From Mesorhizobium sp. 113-3-3 (GTDB lineage: Bacteria; Pseudomonadota; Alphaproteobacteria; Rhizobiales; Rhizobiaceae), in the NCBI RefSeq assembly GCF_016756495.1, contig NZ_AP023243.1, positions 3,414,501-3,478,500 of the forward strand: 64,000 nt of DNA, written 5' to 3'. The notes beneath the pieces are model-generated. The model did not search any database and was not told the origin of the DNA. It was given only the letters and a program-made list of their open reading frames with translations. The position numbers were made by a program, and so were the translations under genes. Positions 45,654-55,660 of the stretch are shown here, piece after piece. The stretch's first letter is position 1. Every line of letters begins with the position of its first letter.

Positions 45654-47567
45654 ATGGACCTTGCCAGTCGCGGTAGCGAGGCCGAAACCGTCGAGCAATC
45701 GAGCCATTCCGGGGCCGAGCAGCACAGCACCAAGGTTCTGATGCTGGGTGCGCTCGGCGTTGTCTATGGCGATATCGGCACCAGTCCGATCTACGCCTTC
45801 CGCGAGGCGCTTCACGCTTCGCCCGGTACCGATACACGCGCTCACGTGCTTGGCGTGCTGTCGCTGATCGTCTGGGCGCTGACGATCATCGTGACCATAA
45901 AATATGTCGCCTTCGTGCTTCGCGCCGACAACAAGGGCGAAGGCGGTACCTTGTCGCTGATGTCGCTGGCGCGCAGCGCCTATCCCAAAGGCGCGCGGCT
46001 GATCCTGGCGATCGGCCTTTGCGGCGCGGCGTTGTTTTTCGGCGATTCGATCATCACACCGGCCATCTCCGTGCTGTCGGCGGTCGAAGGCCTCACGGTG
46101 GTGACGCCGACACTGGACCCCTATGTCGTGCCGATCACGCTGCTCATCCTGGCCATCCTGTTCTCGGTGCAACGCTTCGGCACGGGCAAGGTGGCCGCGG
46201 TGTTCGGGCCGGTGACCGCGCTGTGGTTCCTGGCTATCGGCGTAGCGGGGCTCTATCACCTGATGGACGATCCATCGATCCTGCTGGCCATCAATCCGTA
46301 TCACGCGGTCGCCTATCTCTTCAGCACACCCACAGCCGCCTTTGTCACGGTCGGCGCGGTGTTCCTGGCGGTGACCGGGGCCGAGGCGCTTTATGTCGAT
46401 CTCGGCCATTTTGGACGCAAGCCCATCGTGTTGGCTTGGTTTTCCGTGGTCTTCCCCTGTTTGCTGCTCAATTATTTCGGGCAGGGTGCCTTTGTGCTGG
46501 CCAATGGCGGGAGGCCGACCAATCCATTCTTCCAGATGCTGCCTGACTGGGCATTGATGCCGATGGTGGGACTGGCGACGGCCGCGACCGTCATCGCCAG
46601 CCAGGCAGTCATATCAGGTGCTTTTTCGCTGACCCGCCAGGCGGTGCAGCTCAACCTTCTGCCACGCATCGAGGTGCAGCATACGTCCGAAATGCAACTC
46701 GGCCAGATCTACATGCCCCGCGTCAATCTGCTAATCGCCCTGGGGGTGATGCTGCTGGTCGTCGGTTTTGGCAGCTCGAGTTCGCTGGCCTCCGCCTATG
46801 GCATCTCGGTGACCGGTGAAATGCTGATGACGACGATCCTGCTGTTCGTCGTCATGCGCAAGCTGTGGAAATGGACATTGGCGGTCGCCCTGCCGCTGAC
46901 CTTGCTGTTCGGTATCATCGACAGCGGTTTCTTCCTGGCCAATATCGTGAAGATCTTCGAAGGCGGCTGGGTATCGATCACGGTTGCCTGCATGATGGGG
47001 CTGATCATGGGGACCTGGATACGCGGCACCCGCTATCTGTTCGACAAGACCCGCCGCAACGAGATCCCGCTCGATTTCCTCGCCGCAAATCTCTTGAAGA
47101 AGAAGCCGCACCTGGTGTCGGGCACCGCAGTGTTCCTGACCAGCGATCCCTTGAGCGCACCGACAGCACTGATGCACAGCCTGAAGCACTACAAGGTGCT
47201 GCATGAGCAGAACGTCATCCTTTCGGTGGTGACGGCGCCGCAGCCGGTGGTGCCCGACAGCGACCGGGTCAAGATGGAGACGGTCAACGAGCTGTTCATG
47301 CGGGTGACGCTGACCTTCGGTTACATGGAACAGCCCAACATTCCGCGTGCGCTGGCGATCTGCCGCAAGCAGGGCTGGAAGTTCGACATCATGACAACGT
47401 CGTTCTTCCTGTCGCGGCGCTCGCTCAAGGCCTCGCCCAATTCCGGCATGCCGGTGTGGCAGGACCGGCTGTTCATCGGCCTGGCGCGCACGGCGGCTGA
47501 TGCGACCGAATATTTCCAGATCCCGACGGGACGTGTCGTGGAAATCGGCACGCAAGTCGCTATTTAG
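45654..47567 (+). CDS. kup: Kup-family potassium uptake transporter, first copy
   Basis: A 637-residue protein with about 12 helices. [23 protein letters not shown] is the family signature at the N-terminus; [29 protein letters not shown] and [15 protein letters not shown] follow. It imports potassium with protons. Start chosen at 45654 ([15 protein letters not shown]), matching the second copy. Its C-terminal 151 residues are identical to the next gene. No trkA or kdp genes are near. Confidence 0.95.
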   Translation: MDLASRGSEAETVEQSSHSGAEQHSTKVLMLGALGVVYGDIGTSPIYAFREALHASPGTDTRAHVLGVLSLIVWALTIIVTIKYVAFVLRADNKGEGGTLSLMSLARSAYPKGARLILAIGLCGAALFFGDSIITPAISVLSAVEGLTVVTPTLDPYVVPITLLILAILFSVQRFGTGKVAAVFGPVTALWFLAIGVAGLYHLMDDPSILLAINPYHAVAYLFSTPTAAFVTVGAVFLAVTGAEALYVDLGHFGRKPIVLAWFSVVFPCLLLNYFGQGAFVLANGGRPTNPFFQMLPDWALMPMVGLATAATVIASQAVISGAFSLTRQAVQLNLLPRIEVQHTSEMQLGQIYMPRVNLLIALGVMLLVVGFGSSSSLASAYGISVTGEMLMTTILLFVVMRKLWKWTLAVALPLTLLFGIIDSGFFLANIVKIFEGGWVSITVACMMGLIMGTWIRGTRYLFDKTRRNEIPLDFLAANLLKKKPHLVSGTAVFLTSDPLSAPTALMHSLKHYKVLHEQNVILSVVTAPQPVVPDSDRVKMETVNELFMRVTLTFGYMEQPNIPRALAICRKQGWKFDIMTTSFFLSRRSLKASPNSGMPVWQDRLFIGLARTAADATEYFQIPTGRVVEIGTQVAI

Positions 47568-47723
47568 GATGGATGCCGCAGCCGCGAATTCAGCCCGCGA
47601 CCATTGGATTACGGCCATTTCCCACGGAGCCTAGCGTTGCCGGCATGGGAGCCATTACGCGACGGCACTTGATATTGCATTGCAGCAAGCGTAGAGCACC
47701 GCGCGCTTATCGGAGTGTCGTCC

Positions 47724-49643
47724 ATGGCCCTTGCCAATGCTGGTAGTGAGGCAGAACCCGTCGAACAGTCGAGCCATCCGGAAATCGAACAGCATAGCAC
47801 CAAGGTGCTGATGCTGGGCGCGCTGGGCGTGGTTTATGGGGATATCGGCACCAGCCCGATCTATGCCTTTCGCGAAGCGCTGGTAGCGTCGTCCCACGGC
47901 AGCGTTGCGCAACGCGGCGATATTCTGGGTGTGCTGTCGCTGATCATCTGGTCGCTGACGATCATCGTCACCATCAAATACATCATGTTCGTGCTGCGCG
48001 CCGACAATCGCGGCGAGGGCGGCGTGCTGTCGCTGATGGCACTGGCGCGCGGCAGTTTCCCGAAGCGCTCGGCGGTGATCCTGGGCATCGGCATCGTCGG
48101 CGCTTCGCTGTTTTTCGGCGACGCCGTCATCACGCCGGCGATTTCGGTGCTGTCGGCGGTCGAGGGCATGAATGTCGTCACGCCGGCTTTCCAGCCTTAC
48201 GTGGTGCCACTGACCCTGGTCATCCTCGCCCTGGTGTTCGCGGTGCAACGCTTTGGCACGGGAGGTGTGGGACTGGTCTTCGGCCCGGTGACCGCGGTCT
48301 GGTTCCTGGCGATCGGCCTTTCAGGCCTCAAGCACATCATCTCCGATCCGGAAATCCTGTGGGCGATCAGCCCGCACTATATCGTCGCCTTCCTGATCCA
48401 TTCTCCCGACGTCGCCTTCGTCACCATCGGCGCCATCTTCCTGGCCGTCACCGGCGCCGAGGCGCTCTATGCCGATCTCGGCCATTTCGGCCGCAAGCCG
48501 ATCGTGCTCGCCTGGCTGTCGATCGTGTTCCCCTGCCTGCTGCTCAACTATGCCGGGCAGGGCGCCTTCGTCCTGGCCAAGAATGGCGTCGTCGGCCACC
48601 CGTTCTTCGAGATGAACGAGGGTTGGGCGCTGATTCCCATGGTCGTGCTGGCGACAGCCGCGACGGTCATCGCCAGCCAGGCGGTGATCTCGGGCGCCTT
48701 CTCGCTGACCAGGCAGGCGGTGCAGCTCAACATGCTGCCGCGGCTGGAAATCCTGCACACGTCGGAAAAACAGTCCGGCCAGATCTACATGCCGCGCGTC
48801 AACCTTTTGCTGGCGCTGGTGGTGATGATGCTGGTGGTCGGCTTCGGCGAGTCCAGCAAGCTGGCCTCGGCCTACGGTATCTCGGTGACCGGCAACATGC
48901 TGGTGACGACGGTGCTGCTCTATGTCGTCATGACCCGCATCTGGAAATGGCGGCTTTGGGTTGCGATCAGCCTGACGGCGCTGTTTGCCTTCATCGATAT
49001 CGGTTTCTTCGCCTCCAACATCGTCAAGGTGTTCGAAGGCGGCTGGGCGTCGCTGCTGGTGGCCTTCACCATCGTGCTGGGGATGTGGACCTGGGTGCGC
49101 GGCAGCCGCTATCTGTTCGACAAGACCCGCCGCAACGAGATCCCGCTGGATTTCCTCGCCGGCAATCTGTTGAAGAAGAAGCCGCAGCTGGTGTCCGGCA
49201 CCGCGGTGTTCCTGACCAGCGATCCCTTGAGTGCGCCGACAGCGCTGATGCACAGCCTGAAGCACTACAAGGTACTGCATGAGCAGAACGTCATCCTTTC
49301 GGTGGTGACGGCGCCGCAGCCGGTGGTGCCCGACAGCGACCGGGTCAAGATGGAGACGGTCAACGAGCTGTTCATGCGGGTGACGCTGACCTTCGGTTAC
49401 ATGGAACAGCCCAACATTCCGCGCGCGCTGGCGATCTGCCGCAAGCAGGGCTGGAAGTTCGACATTATGACGACGTCGTTCTTCCTGTCGCGGCGCTCGC
49501 TCAAGGCCTCGCCCAATTCCGGCATGCCGGTGTGGCAGGACCGGCTGTTCATCGGCCTGGCGCGCACGGCGGCCGATGCGACCGAATATTTCCAGATCCC
49601 GACAGGACGAGTCGTGGAAATCGGCACGCAGGTGGCGATCTGA
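47724..49643 (+). CDS. kup: Kup-family potassium uptake transporter, second copy
   Basis: A 639-residue paralogue of the preceding gene, with the same signatures ([35 protein letters not shown]). The first two thirds diverge clearly (for example LVASSHGSVAQRGD against [11 protein letters not shown]), while everything from [17 protein letters not shown] to the end is identical, with nearly identical DNA. The upstream 60 bases are also similar to those of the first copy, so promoter and gene were duplicated. Tandem kup copies occur in several rhizobia. Confidence 0.95.
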   Translation: MALANAGSEAEPVEQSSHPEIEQHSTKVLMLGALGVVYGDIGTSPIYAFREALVASSHGSVAQRGDILGVLSLIIWSLTIIVTIKYIMFVLRADNRGEGGVLSLMALARGSFPKRSAVILGIGIVGASLFFGDAVITPAISVLSAVEGMNVVTPAFQPYVVPLTLVILALVFAVQRFGTGGVGLVFGPVTAVWFLAIGLSGLKHIISDPEILWAISPHYIVAFLIHSPDVAFVTIGAIFLAVTGAEALYADLGHFGRKPIVLAWLSIVFPCLLLNYAGQGAFVLAKNGVVGHPFFEMNEGWALIPMVVLATAATVIASQAVISGAFSLTRQAVQLNMLPRLEILHTSEKQSGQIYMPRVNLLLALVVMMLVVGFGESSKLASAYGISVTGNMLVTTVLLYVVMTRIWKWRLWVAISLTALFAFIDIGFFASNIVKVFEGGWASLLVAFTIVLGMWTWVRGSRYLFDKTRRNEIPLDFLAGNLLKKKPQLVSGTAVFLTSDPLSAPTALMHSLKHYKVLHEQNVILSVVTAPQPVVPDSDRVKMETVNELFMRVTLTFGYMEQPNIPRALAICRKQGWKFDIMTTSFFLSRRSLKASPNSGMPVWQDRLFIGLARTAADATEYFQIPTGRVVEIGTQVAI

Positions 49644-49644
49644 C

Positions 49645-49967
49645 GCGATCGATCAATCCGGCCGTCAGAGGCGAGCGCTTCCTGGCGGGATCGGGCGATT
49701 TCATGCCCGTGCGGGAAATTGCGCAGACCGTGAAAAAGCGGCTCGGCGATGCGGCGGCGCGCGCGCCACGACGCGCGAGCTTCCCGATTGGCCGGTGCGG
49801 ATCCTAGGGCTGTTCGACCCTTAAGCCGCGACGCTGGTGACGAAACTGGGCAAGGTCAAGAATGCCACCAGCGCCACGCGGTGTGTGTGCTCGGCTGGGC
49901 GCCGCGCGAGGACGCGCTGGCCGCCACCGGCGAGAGCCTGGTCCGGCTCGGTCTGCTCAAGAAGTAG
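49645..49967 (+). pseudogene. 3' remnant of an NAD-dependent epimerase/dehydratase gene
   Basis: Successive frames give AVRGERFLAGSGDFMPVREIAQTVKKRLGDAAARAP, then TTRELPDWPVRILGLFDP, then TKLGKVKNATS, then CVLGWAPREDALAATGESLVRLGLLKK with a stop at 49967. Together they read as the C-terminal 90 or so residues of an extended SDR (dihydroflavonol-reductase-like). At least two frameshifts break it and the N-terminal part is gone. It lies directly behind the second kup gene. Confidence 0.75.
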
Positions 49968-50001
49968 CACGGCGGCAGGGAGACCTCCCGCCGCGCACCT
50001 T

Positions 50002-50895
50002 TCAACCAGCCAGCGCGGCCTTGTTGGCCTCGAGGAACTGCTTCAGCGTCCGCGGCTTCCTGCCCGAAAGCTTTTCGACCGCGTCCGTCGTCATGGCGAT
50101 GCGGCCGGACCGCGTGTTGGCGTCGAAGGACACGATGACGCGAGCGAATTCCTCGGGAACGCCGGCCGCCTTCACGCCTTCTGTCAGGGCCTCGTCGGGC
50201 AACTGGATGACGTCCAGCGGCTTACCGGTGACGTCGCTCACCAAGGCGGCGATCTCGGCTGTCGTATAGGCCTGCGGGCCGGTCAGCGTGTAGGTCTTGC
50301 TGTCGGTCGAACCGGAGGCGAGGCCCGCGGCAATGGCCGCGGCCATGTCGTCACGTGCGCCATGGGCGATGCGGCCGTCGCCCGCGGACGTGTACCACTG
50401 TCCCGAGGCAATGGCTTGCGGCAGGGACATGAACAGGTTCTCCTGGTACCAGCCGTTGCGGAAGATCGTATAGGCGATGCCGCTGGCCTTGATCGCCTGC
50501 TCGGTGCCGTAATGGTCGCCGGCAAACAGCACCGGCGAAACCGGCTCCGGATTGGGCATCGACGTGTAGAGCAGATGCGAAACGCCTGCTTTCTTCGCCG
50601 CCGCCACCGCCGTCTCATGCTGCTTCAGGCGCCTGCCGGTTTTGAGATCGAGATCGCTGGTTGAAATGATCAGCACCCTGTCGGCGCCCTTGAATGCGTT
50701 TTCCAGCGAGGTCGCGTCGTTGAAGTCGGCGGCCCGGACGACGACGCCACGCGCCGCCAGATCGGCCACGCTTTCCGGGTTGCGGGTGGTGACGATGATC
50801 TTTCCCGGCGGAACGTTGTGCGTGTCCAGGAGATAGCGGATGACGCTGCGGCCGAGCTGGCCGGAAGCGCCGGTGACGAGAAGGGTTTCGGTCAT
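50002..50895 (-). CDS. NmrA/QorB-like NAD(P)-dependent reductase
   Basis: A 297-residue atypical SDR. LLVTGASGQLGRSVIRYLLD binds NAD(P); ADFNDATSLENAFKGADRVLIISTSDLDLKTGRRLKQHETAVAAAKKAGVSHLLYTSM and FRNGWYQENL are typical of the QorB quinone-reductase group. It is divergent from an HxlR regulator with a conserved cysteine, as in known quinone-responsive pairs. Likely a quinone or dye-type reductase in redox defence. Confidence 0.88.
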   Translation of the reverse strand: MTETLLVTGASGQLGRSVIRYLLDTHNVPPGKIIVTTRNPESVADLAARGVVVRAADFNDATSLENAFKGADRVLIISTSDLDLKTGRRLKQHETAVAAAKKAGVSHLLYTSMPNPEPVSPVLFAGDHYGTEQAIKASGIAYTIFRNGWYQENLFMSLPQAIASGQWYTSAGDGRIAHGARDDMAAAIAAGLASGSTDSKTYTLTGPQAYTTAEIAALVSDVTGKPLDVIQLPDEALTEGVKAAGVPEEFARVIVSFDANTRSGRIAMTTDAVEKLSGRKPRTLKQFLEANKAALAG

Positions 50896-50935
50896 GGGGA
50901 GGTCCTGATCTGCGCCAGCATGGCGGGTGCGTATA

Positions 50936-50954
50936 TGGTCTCAAAAAGAGACCA
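50936..50954. promoter_or_regulatory. Operator-like palindrome between qorB-like and hxlR genes
   Basis: TGGTCTC (50936-50942) and GAGACCA (50948-50954) are perfect inverted repeats around AAAAA, between the divergent genes. A TAGAAT at 50958 could be the -10 of the HxlR gene. The site is the obvious candidate for binding by that regulator. Confidence 0.6.
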
Positions 50955-51030
50955 GCACTAGAATAGGAATTGACCCGGCGCCGTAAAGAAGGCAGTTTTT
51001 CGGGAGGTAGGCACACGCAGGGAACCAGCC

Positions 51031-51441
51031 ATGGACAGCCGGATCGTCAATCTGAGATCCAAGCTCGACGTCTTCAAAGCCATGACCGGCGGCGGCAATC
51101 TTGCCGATTGCCCGGTCCGCGACGTCATCCAGGGGCTCAACGGCAAGTGGAGTTCGCTGCTGATGGCGGCGCTCGCCGAGCAGCCCTATCGCTTCGGCGA
51201 GTTGCGGCGGCTGGTGCCCGACATCTCGCAGCGCATGCTGACCCAGACGCTCTACGATCTGCAGCGCGACGGCTATGTGCATCGCGAAGTGTTCCCGACC
51301 AAGCCGCCCAGCGTCGAATACAGCCTGACCGATCTCGGACGTTCGATGTTCAGCGCGCTGCATCATCTGATCCAATGGGCCGAACTCAACCACGATGCGG
51401 TGCGCGAGGCACGCGCCGGTTTCGACGCAGCGCAGGCCTGA
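51031..51441 (+). CDS. HxlR-family regulator with conserved cysteine
   Basis: A 136-residue winged-helix protein. The N-terminal LADCPVRDVIQGLNGKWSSLLMAALAEQPYRFGELRRLVPDISQRMLTQTLYDLQRDGYVHREVFPTKPPSVEYSLTDLG is the HxlR pattern. C27 corresponds to the redox cysteine of QorR/YodB-type members, oxidised or alkylated by quinones and diamide. It likely represses the divergent reductase gene until stress occurs. Confidence 0.92.
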   Translation: MDSRIVNLRSKLDVFKAMTGGGNLADCPVRDVIQGLNGKWSSLLMAALAEQPYRFGELRRLVPDISQRMLTQTLYDLQRDGYVHREVFPTKPPSVEYSLTDLGRSMFSALHHLIQWAELNHDAVREARAGFDAAQA

Positions 51442-51494
51442 GCAGCGCGACGGCGTTCGGCGTCGCGACTTGATTTCATCCGGCGGCTGAAGGA

Positions 51495-52781
51495 TTGTCC
51501 CGGCCAGTTCGGCTTGGGGGCATCGGCATTTCCTACGACATTGCAATTGCAGGCGCCGGTCCGGCGGGGCTGGCCATGGCGCTCTATCTCAAGCGGGCGG
51601 GGCACAGGGTCACCATCTTCGAGCGTTTCGAGGAGCCGAAGCCCGTCGGCTCCGGTCTGATCCTGCAGCCGACCGGCTTGACGGTTCTGGCTGATCTCGG
51701 CCTGCTCGACGACATCGTCGCGCTCGGCGCCCGCATCGACCGGCTGCATGGCGCCGATGCCTCGACCGGACGCACCGTGCTCGACGTTCGCTACGGCGCC
51801 CAGCGCGGCCGCCGTTTCGGCCTGGCGGTGCACCGCGCGGCGCTGTTCGGCGTGCTCTTTCGCGCCGCCCGGCGCGAGGCCATCGCCATCGAGACCGGCG
51901 TTGAGATTGAGGCAGTGGAAGCGGGCGAACGGGCGACTCTTGTCTGTGGCAATGGACGAAGGGCAGGGCCGTTCGATCTGGTCGTCGACGCCAGCGGTGC
52001 GCGCTCCAAACTGCGGCAAAGCGTGGCCAATGCAGGCGCGCCGCGCCCTCTGACCTATGGCGCCTTCTGGGCATCGCTCGGTTGGCGTGGCGAAGGCTTT
52101 GACGAACACGCGCTGTTGCAGCGCTACGACAAGGCCAGCGTGATGATCGGCGTGCTGCCGATCGGCCGGCCGGAGCCGGGCGCCGAAAAGATGGCGGCCT
52201 TCTTCTGGAGCCTGAAGCCTGATGACGCCGACGCGGTGCGTGCTGCCGGCATCGACGCCTGGAAGGAGAGGGTGGTGCGGCTGTGGCCGCAAAGCGAGGC
52301 GTTCACCCGCCAGATCGACAGTTTCGACCAGCTGTCGCTGGCCCGCTACGGCCACCACACGATGAAACTGCCGATCGGCCGGCGGTTGGCCGTCATCGGC
52401 GATGCCGCGCACTCGACCAGCCCGCAGCTTGGTCAAGGGGCCAACATGGCGCTGCTCGACGCGGCCGCGCTCGGCCACGCGCTGGCGCGCACGCAGAGCA
52501 TCGAAGCAGCGCTCGAAGCCTATGCCGGGGCACGGCGCTGGCACGTGCGTGTCTTCCAGGCGCTGTCGCTGGCGTTCACGCCGTTCTACCAGTCGGATTC
52601 CGTGGCGCTACCCTTCATCCGCGACAGGCTGGTGGCGACCATCGCAAAAATCCCGCCGGCACCGCAGCTTCTCGCCTCGATGGTCGCCGGCACGGTGATC
52701 GACCCGTTCAGGCGGGCAGGGCTGACGGAAGTGCGATGGGATTTCGAACAAAATCCAGGTCGTGATACGACTGCATCATAG
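51495..52781 (+). CDS. FAD-dependent monooxygenase (PHBH fold)
   Basis: About 420 residues. YDIAIAGAGPAGLAMALYLKRAGHRVTIFERF is the FAD motif, DLVVDASGARSKLR is the DG motif region, and RLAVIGDAAHSTSPQLGQGANMALLDAAALGHAL is the GD motif. Aromatic or polyketide hydroxylase-like; substrate unknown. The start is uncertain: a TTG at 51495 or 51516 region, since no ATG lies before the FAD motif. It follows the HxlR gene by 53 bases and may be co-transcribed. Confidence 0.87.
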   Translation: MSRPVRLGGIGISYDIAIAGAGPAGLAMALYLKRAGHRVTIFERFEEPKPVGSGLILQPTGLTVLADLGLLDDIVALGARIDRLHGADASTGRTVLDVRYGAQRGRRFGLAVHRAALFGVLFRAARREAIAIETGVEIEAVEAGERATLVCGNGRRAGPFDLVVDASGARSKLRQSVANAGAPRPLTYGAFWASLGWRGEGFDEHALLQRYDKASVMIGVLPIGRPEPGAEKMAAFFWSLKPDDADAVRAAGIDAWKERVVRLWPQSEAFTRQIDSFDQLSLARYGHHTMKLPIGRRLAVIGDAAHSTSPQLGQGANMALLDAAALGHALARTQSIEAALEAYAGARRWHVRVFQALSLAFTPFYQSDSVALPFIRDRLVATIAKIPPAPQLLASMVAGTVIDPFRRAGLTEVRWDFEQNPGRDTTAS

Positions 52782-52804
52782 AGTTTTCGCCCAGGCCGGG
52801 TCGC

Positions 52805-55624
52805 ATGCATGCCATGTTGAGAGCGCGAGAATCGCAACATCTGATGCGCGTTGTTGCGCCTGTCCTGCTGATGCTGGTGGTGGCGTTTCTTTCGCCGCAG
52901 GCGCAAGCCCAGACGCCTGACCAGGCCAGCGAGCATGAGCCGGCGCACAGCCAGGAGGTCCTGACGGCCCGGATCGACGCGGCCTACAAGCTGATGATGG
53001 ACGCCGGGCGCTTTGACGAAGGCTACGCGCAATTGCGCGCAACGCTGCTCGATGCCGCCAGAAGCGACCTCTACGAATTCACCGTGGAGAGCTACTCGAA
53101 CGCCGGCGCGACTTTTCTCAACAACCAGATTCTCGACAATGCCGAGGAGATTTTTGCCGAAGGCCTGAAAACCCGGGCGATGCAGCAGGATGTCGCCAAG
53201 CGCGCCGATTTCTATCTCAACTACGCGATGTTGAAGCAGGCCGAGAAGGACTATCAGGGCTTCGTTTCCATGTGCGCGACGGCCACCAATCTATACGCCC
53301 ACTACCACGGCGAGGAGTCTCAGGAACTCCTGTTTGCCAACGATGTGTTGGCGACGGGGGTCGCCGCGTTCGGTCAAATCGCCTCGGCGATCAATATCGA
53401 GCAGCGCAATCTGAAGTTGGCCGAGCAGGTCGCCGGTACCGACGATCGTTTCATCTGGAAGCTGCAGAACAATCTGGCCGACATGCTGCGCCAGATGGGG
53501 GCTCCGACGCGCGCCTTGCAGTACGACCTGGCCGTGCTGGAGAAGCGGATCGGCTACTACGGCCCAGATCATTTCAACGTTCTGGTCAGCGCCAATAACA
53601 CGGCGCAGGACTATCTGGACCTTGACAGATACGACGAGGCCTTGCGCTACTTCCAGCAGAACCGGGACATTGCCGTCGTTCTCAAGCAGGAAGGCAATCT
53701 GGTCGAACAGGCCGATGCCTGGCTGCTCTACACTAAGGTGCTCTCTGGTGCGCAGCCGCTCGATCAGCCGACGCTGGCAAGGCTGCAACAACTGACCATC
53801 GACCCGAACTATCCCGAGATACTGGCAATCAAGATCGCCAACCTGCTCGCCGCGCATTTCTTCGCAGTGGGCGACAAGGAAAACGGCATGAGCCAGCTTG
53901 AGCGGGCCCAAGACATAGCCGAAGCGACGTACGGGGTGGTGCACCCGCTGGCCTTTGCCGCTCGGCAGGCCATGGCAAATCTCAAGGCGAAGACGAACCC
54001 GGAGAAGGCGGCTGCCGATTTCGCGGCTCTCGACGAGGACATGCTGCGTTGGAATTGGTTCCAGGTGAGCACTGCCGGCAATCCAATCGTGGCCGAGGCC
54101 AGCCGCGCCCTGGCCGACGACATGCTGTACGACTATGCGCGCCTCGCAAAAGGCAATGCATCGGTGGTGCCGGCATTTGCCGAAGCCGTGCGCCGCTGGC
54201 CGACGCTTGAAAATGAGAAACGCGATCTGTTGCGCAGACTGTCCCGCCTGATCGATCCGAACGACACTGAGACACAGAATTTGATCCAGGCCGGGATCCG
54301 ACTGTCCCTGGCATATCAGGAGGCGGCCTCCAGCGGTGACAGTTCCGACGATCCCGGGGCGGTGCAGCCGGGACAGGTTGAAGCGGCATACCAAAAGGCC
54401 ATGGCCAGAGTCATGGCCAAATACAGTTTCAGCCAGAGCGTGGTGGACAAGCCGCTGCCATCCGCCGGCACCCTGCTGAAGCCGAATGAGGCGCTGATCG
54501 ACTACTTCATCACCCGCAAGTGGCGGGCGGATCGGGAGAGCGCCGATCCGCTTGAGGACGAGCGCCTCTATGCCATCGTTACCCGCAAGGACCAGCAGCC
54601 GTCTCTCTATGACCTTGGCGATCCGCGCCGGCTCATCCCGGCCGCTCGCGAAACACGCATGGCTAATCTGAGGTCGACGCGTTCGGCTCAGGAGCGGGGC
54701 GCCGTGACCCTGATCGATCTGAACGCCACGTTCACCGGGCTCTATGCCGGTTTGATCGCGCCGCTGGAGCCGTCGCTTGGTGGCGCCGATACGCTTTTCG
54801 TGGTGCCGGACGGGAAACTGTTTTCGGTGCCATTTCCCTTGCTGCAGGACGGCAAGGGCGCGTCGCTCGATGACCGTTTCGTCGTGCGCATGCTGACGCG
54901 GCCGGAATCGCTGTTGAGCGCCGGCGTCGATCAGAGTTTTCCCAAGAAGGGCAAAGCCCTGCTGGCCGGGGGGCTGGACTATGCGCGCGGTTCGGAAAAA
55001 GGGGCGGAGCCGCTGCCGGGCACAGCCAAGGAGGTCGACGCGATCGCCTCGATCCTGCGTGCCGACGACTATTCGGTCGAAATGCTCACCGGAACGGCGG
55101 CCAGCGAGCGGACGCTGCGCAAGGATATGGAGCAGGCGACGATCGCGCATCTGGCCACCCATGGCGCTTACCGGGATGAGAAAGAGGGCGGCGTGGGGGC
55201 CGTGAATGCGCTCTGGCAGAGTCAGGTCGTGCTGTCGCAGTCGGGAGACCGGCAGTCGATGAAGCGCGACGATGAGGACGGCCGGCTCTATGGCATGGAA
55301 CTGATGAACTGGGATCTGTCGGGCCTCGACCTGCTTGTCCTGTCCGCCTGCGAGACGGCCCGTGGCCAGGAGACGTTCGTCGGAGGCTTGCGCGGCCTGC
55401 CGACGGCAATCGACATTGCCGGCGCCAAACGCTCGCTTTTGACGCTGTGGCCCGTGGACGACGCCGGAACCGCCGCCTTCATGGTCGGGTTCTACCGCCA
55501 TCTTGCCGCGGGACAAACCTATCCGGAAGCGCTGCGCCAGACCCGCCGCGATGCCCGCGACGGCAAGATATCAGGCGCCCAGGATCCGCGGGTCTGGGCT
55601 GCCTTTGTCATGTTCGAGAACTGA
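52805..55624 (+). CDS. Exported TPR-CHAT protein (caspase-like protease domain)
   Basis: A 939-residue protein. A signal peptide near residues 14-36 (MRVVAPVLLMLVVAFLSPQAQA) sends it to the periplasm. Residues about 50-480 are helical repeats (TPR-like). The C-terminal CHAT domain starts near 600 (TLFVVPDGKLFSVPFPLLQDG); the predicted catalytic dyad is H786 (IAHLATHGAY) and C849 (LVLSACETARG). CHAT peptidases include separase relatives and phage-defence caspases; exported versions are not understood. Neighbours give no partner protein or substrate. Alternative starts at 52814 or 52844. Confidence 0.9.
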   Translation: MHAMLRARESQHLMRVVAPVLLMLVVAFLSPQAQAQTPDQASEHEPAHSQEVLTARIDAAYKLMMDAGRFDEGYAQLRATLLDAARSDLYEFTVESYSNAGATFLNNQILDNAEEIFAEGLKTRAMQQDVAKRADFYLNYAMLKQAEKDYQGFVSMCATATNLYAHYHGEESQELLFANDVLATGVAAFGQIASAINIEQRNLKLAEQVAGTDDRFIWKLQNNLADMLRQMGAPTRALQYDLAVLEKRIGYYGPDHFNVLVSANNTAQDYLDLDRYDEALRYFQQNRDIAVVLKQEGNLVEQADAWLLYTKVLSGAQPLDQPTLARLQQLTIDPNYPEILAIKIANLLAAHFFAVGDKENGMSQLERAQDIAEATYGVVHPLAFAARQAMANLKAKTNPEKAAADFAALDEDMLRWNWFQVSTAGNPIVAEASRALADDMLYDYARLAKGNASVVPAFAEAVRRWPTLENEKRDLLRRLSRLIDPNDTETQNLIQAGIRLSLAYQEAASSGDSSDDPGAVQPGQVEAAYQKAMARVMAKYSFSQSVVDKPLPSAGTLLKPNEALIDYFITRKWRADRESADPLEDERLYAIVTRKDQQPSLYDLGDPRRLIPAARETRMANLRSTRSAQERGAVTLIDLNATFTGLYAGLIAPLEPSLGGADTLFVVPDGKLFSVPFPLLQDGKGASLDDRFVVRMLTRPESLLSAGVDQSFPKKGKALLAGGLDYARGSEKGAEPLPGTAKEVDAIASILRADDYSVEMLTGTAASERTLRKDMEQATIAHLATHGAYRDEKEGGVGAVNALWQSQVVLSQSGDRQSMKRDDEDGRLYGMELMNWDLSGLDLLVLSACETARGQETFVGGLRGLPTAIDIAGAKRSLLTLWPVDDAGTAAFMVGFYRHLAAGQTYPEALRQTRRDARDGKISGAQDPRVWAAFVMFEN

Positions 55625-55660
55625 GGCCGCTCGAAGCGCAGACTTGCTCGTGATCCCCCT

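Noticed and set aside
45654..49643. Second kup copy as an assembly artefact
   Set aside because: The N-terminal two thirds differ at many positions and upstream regions differ too, so the copies are real paralogues.
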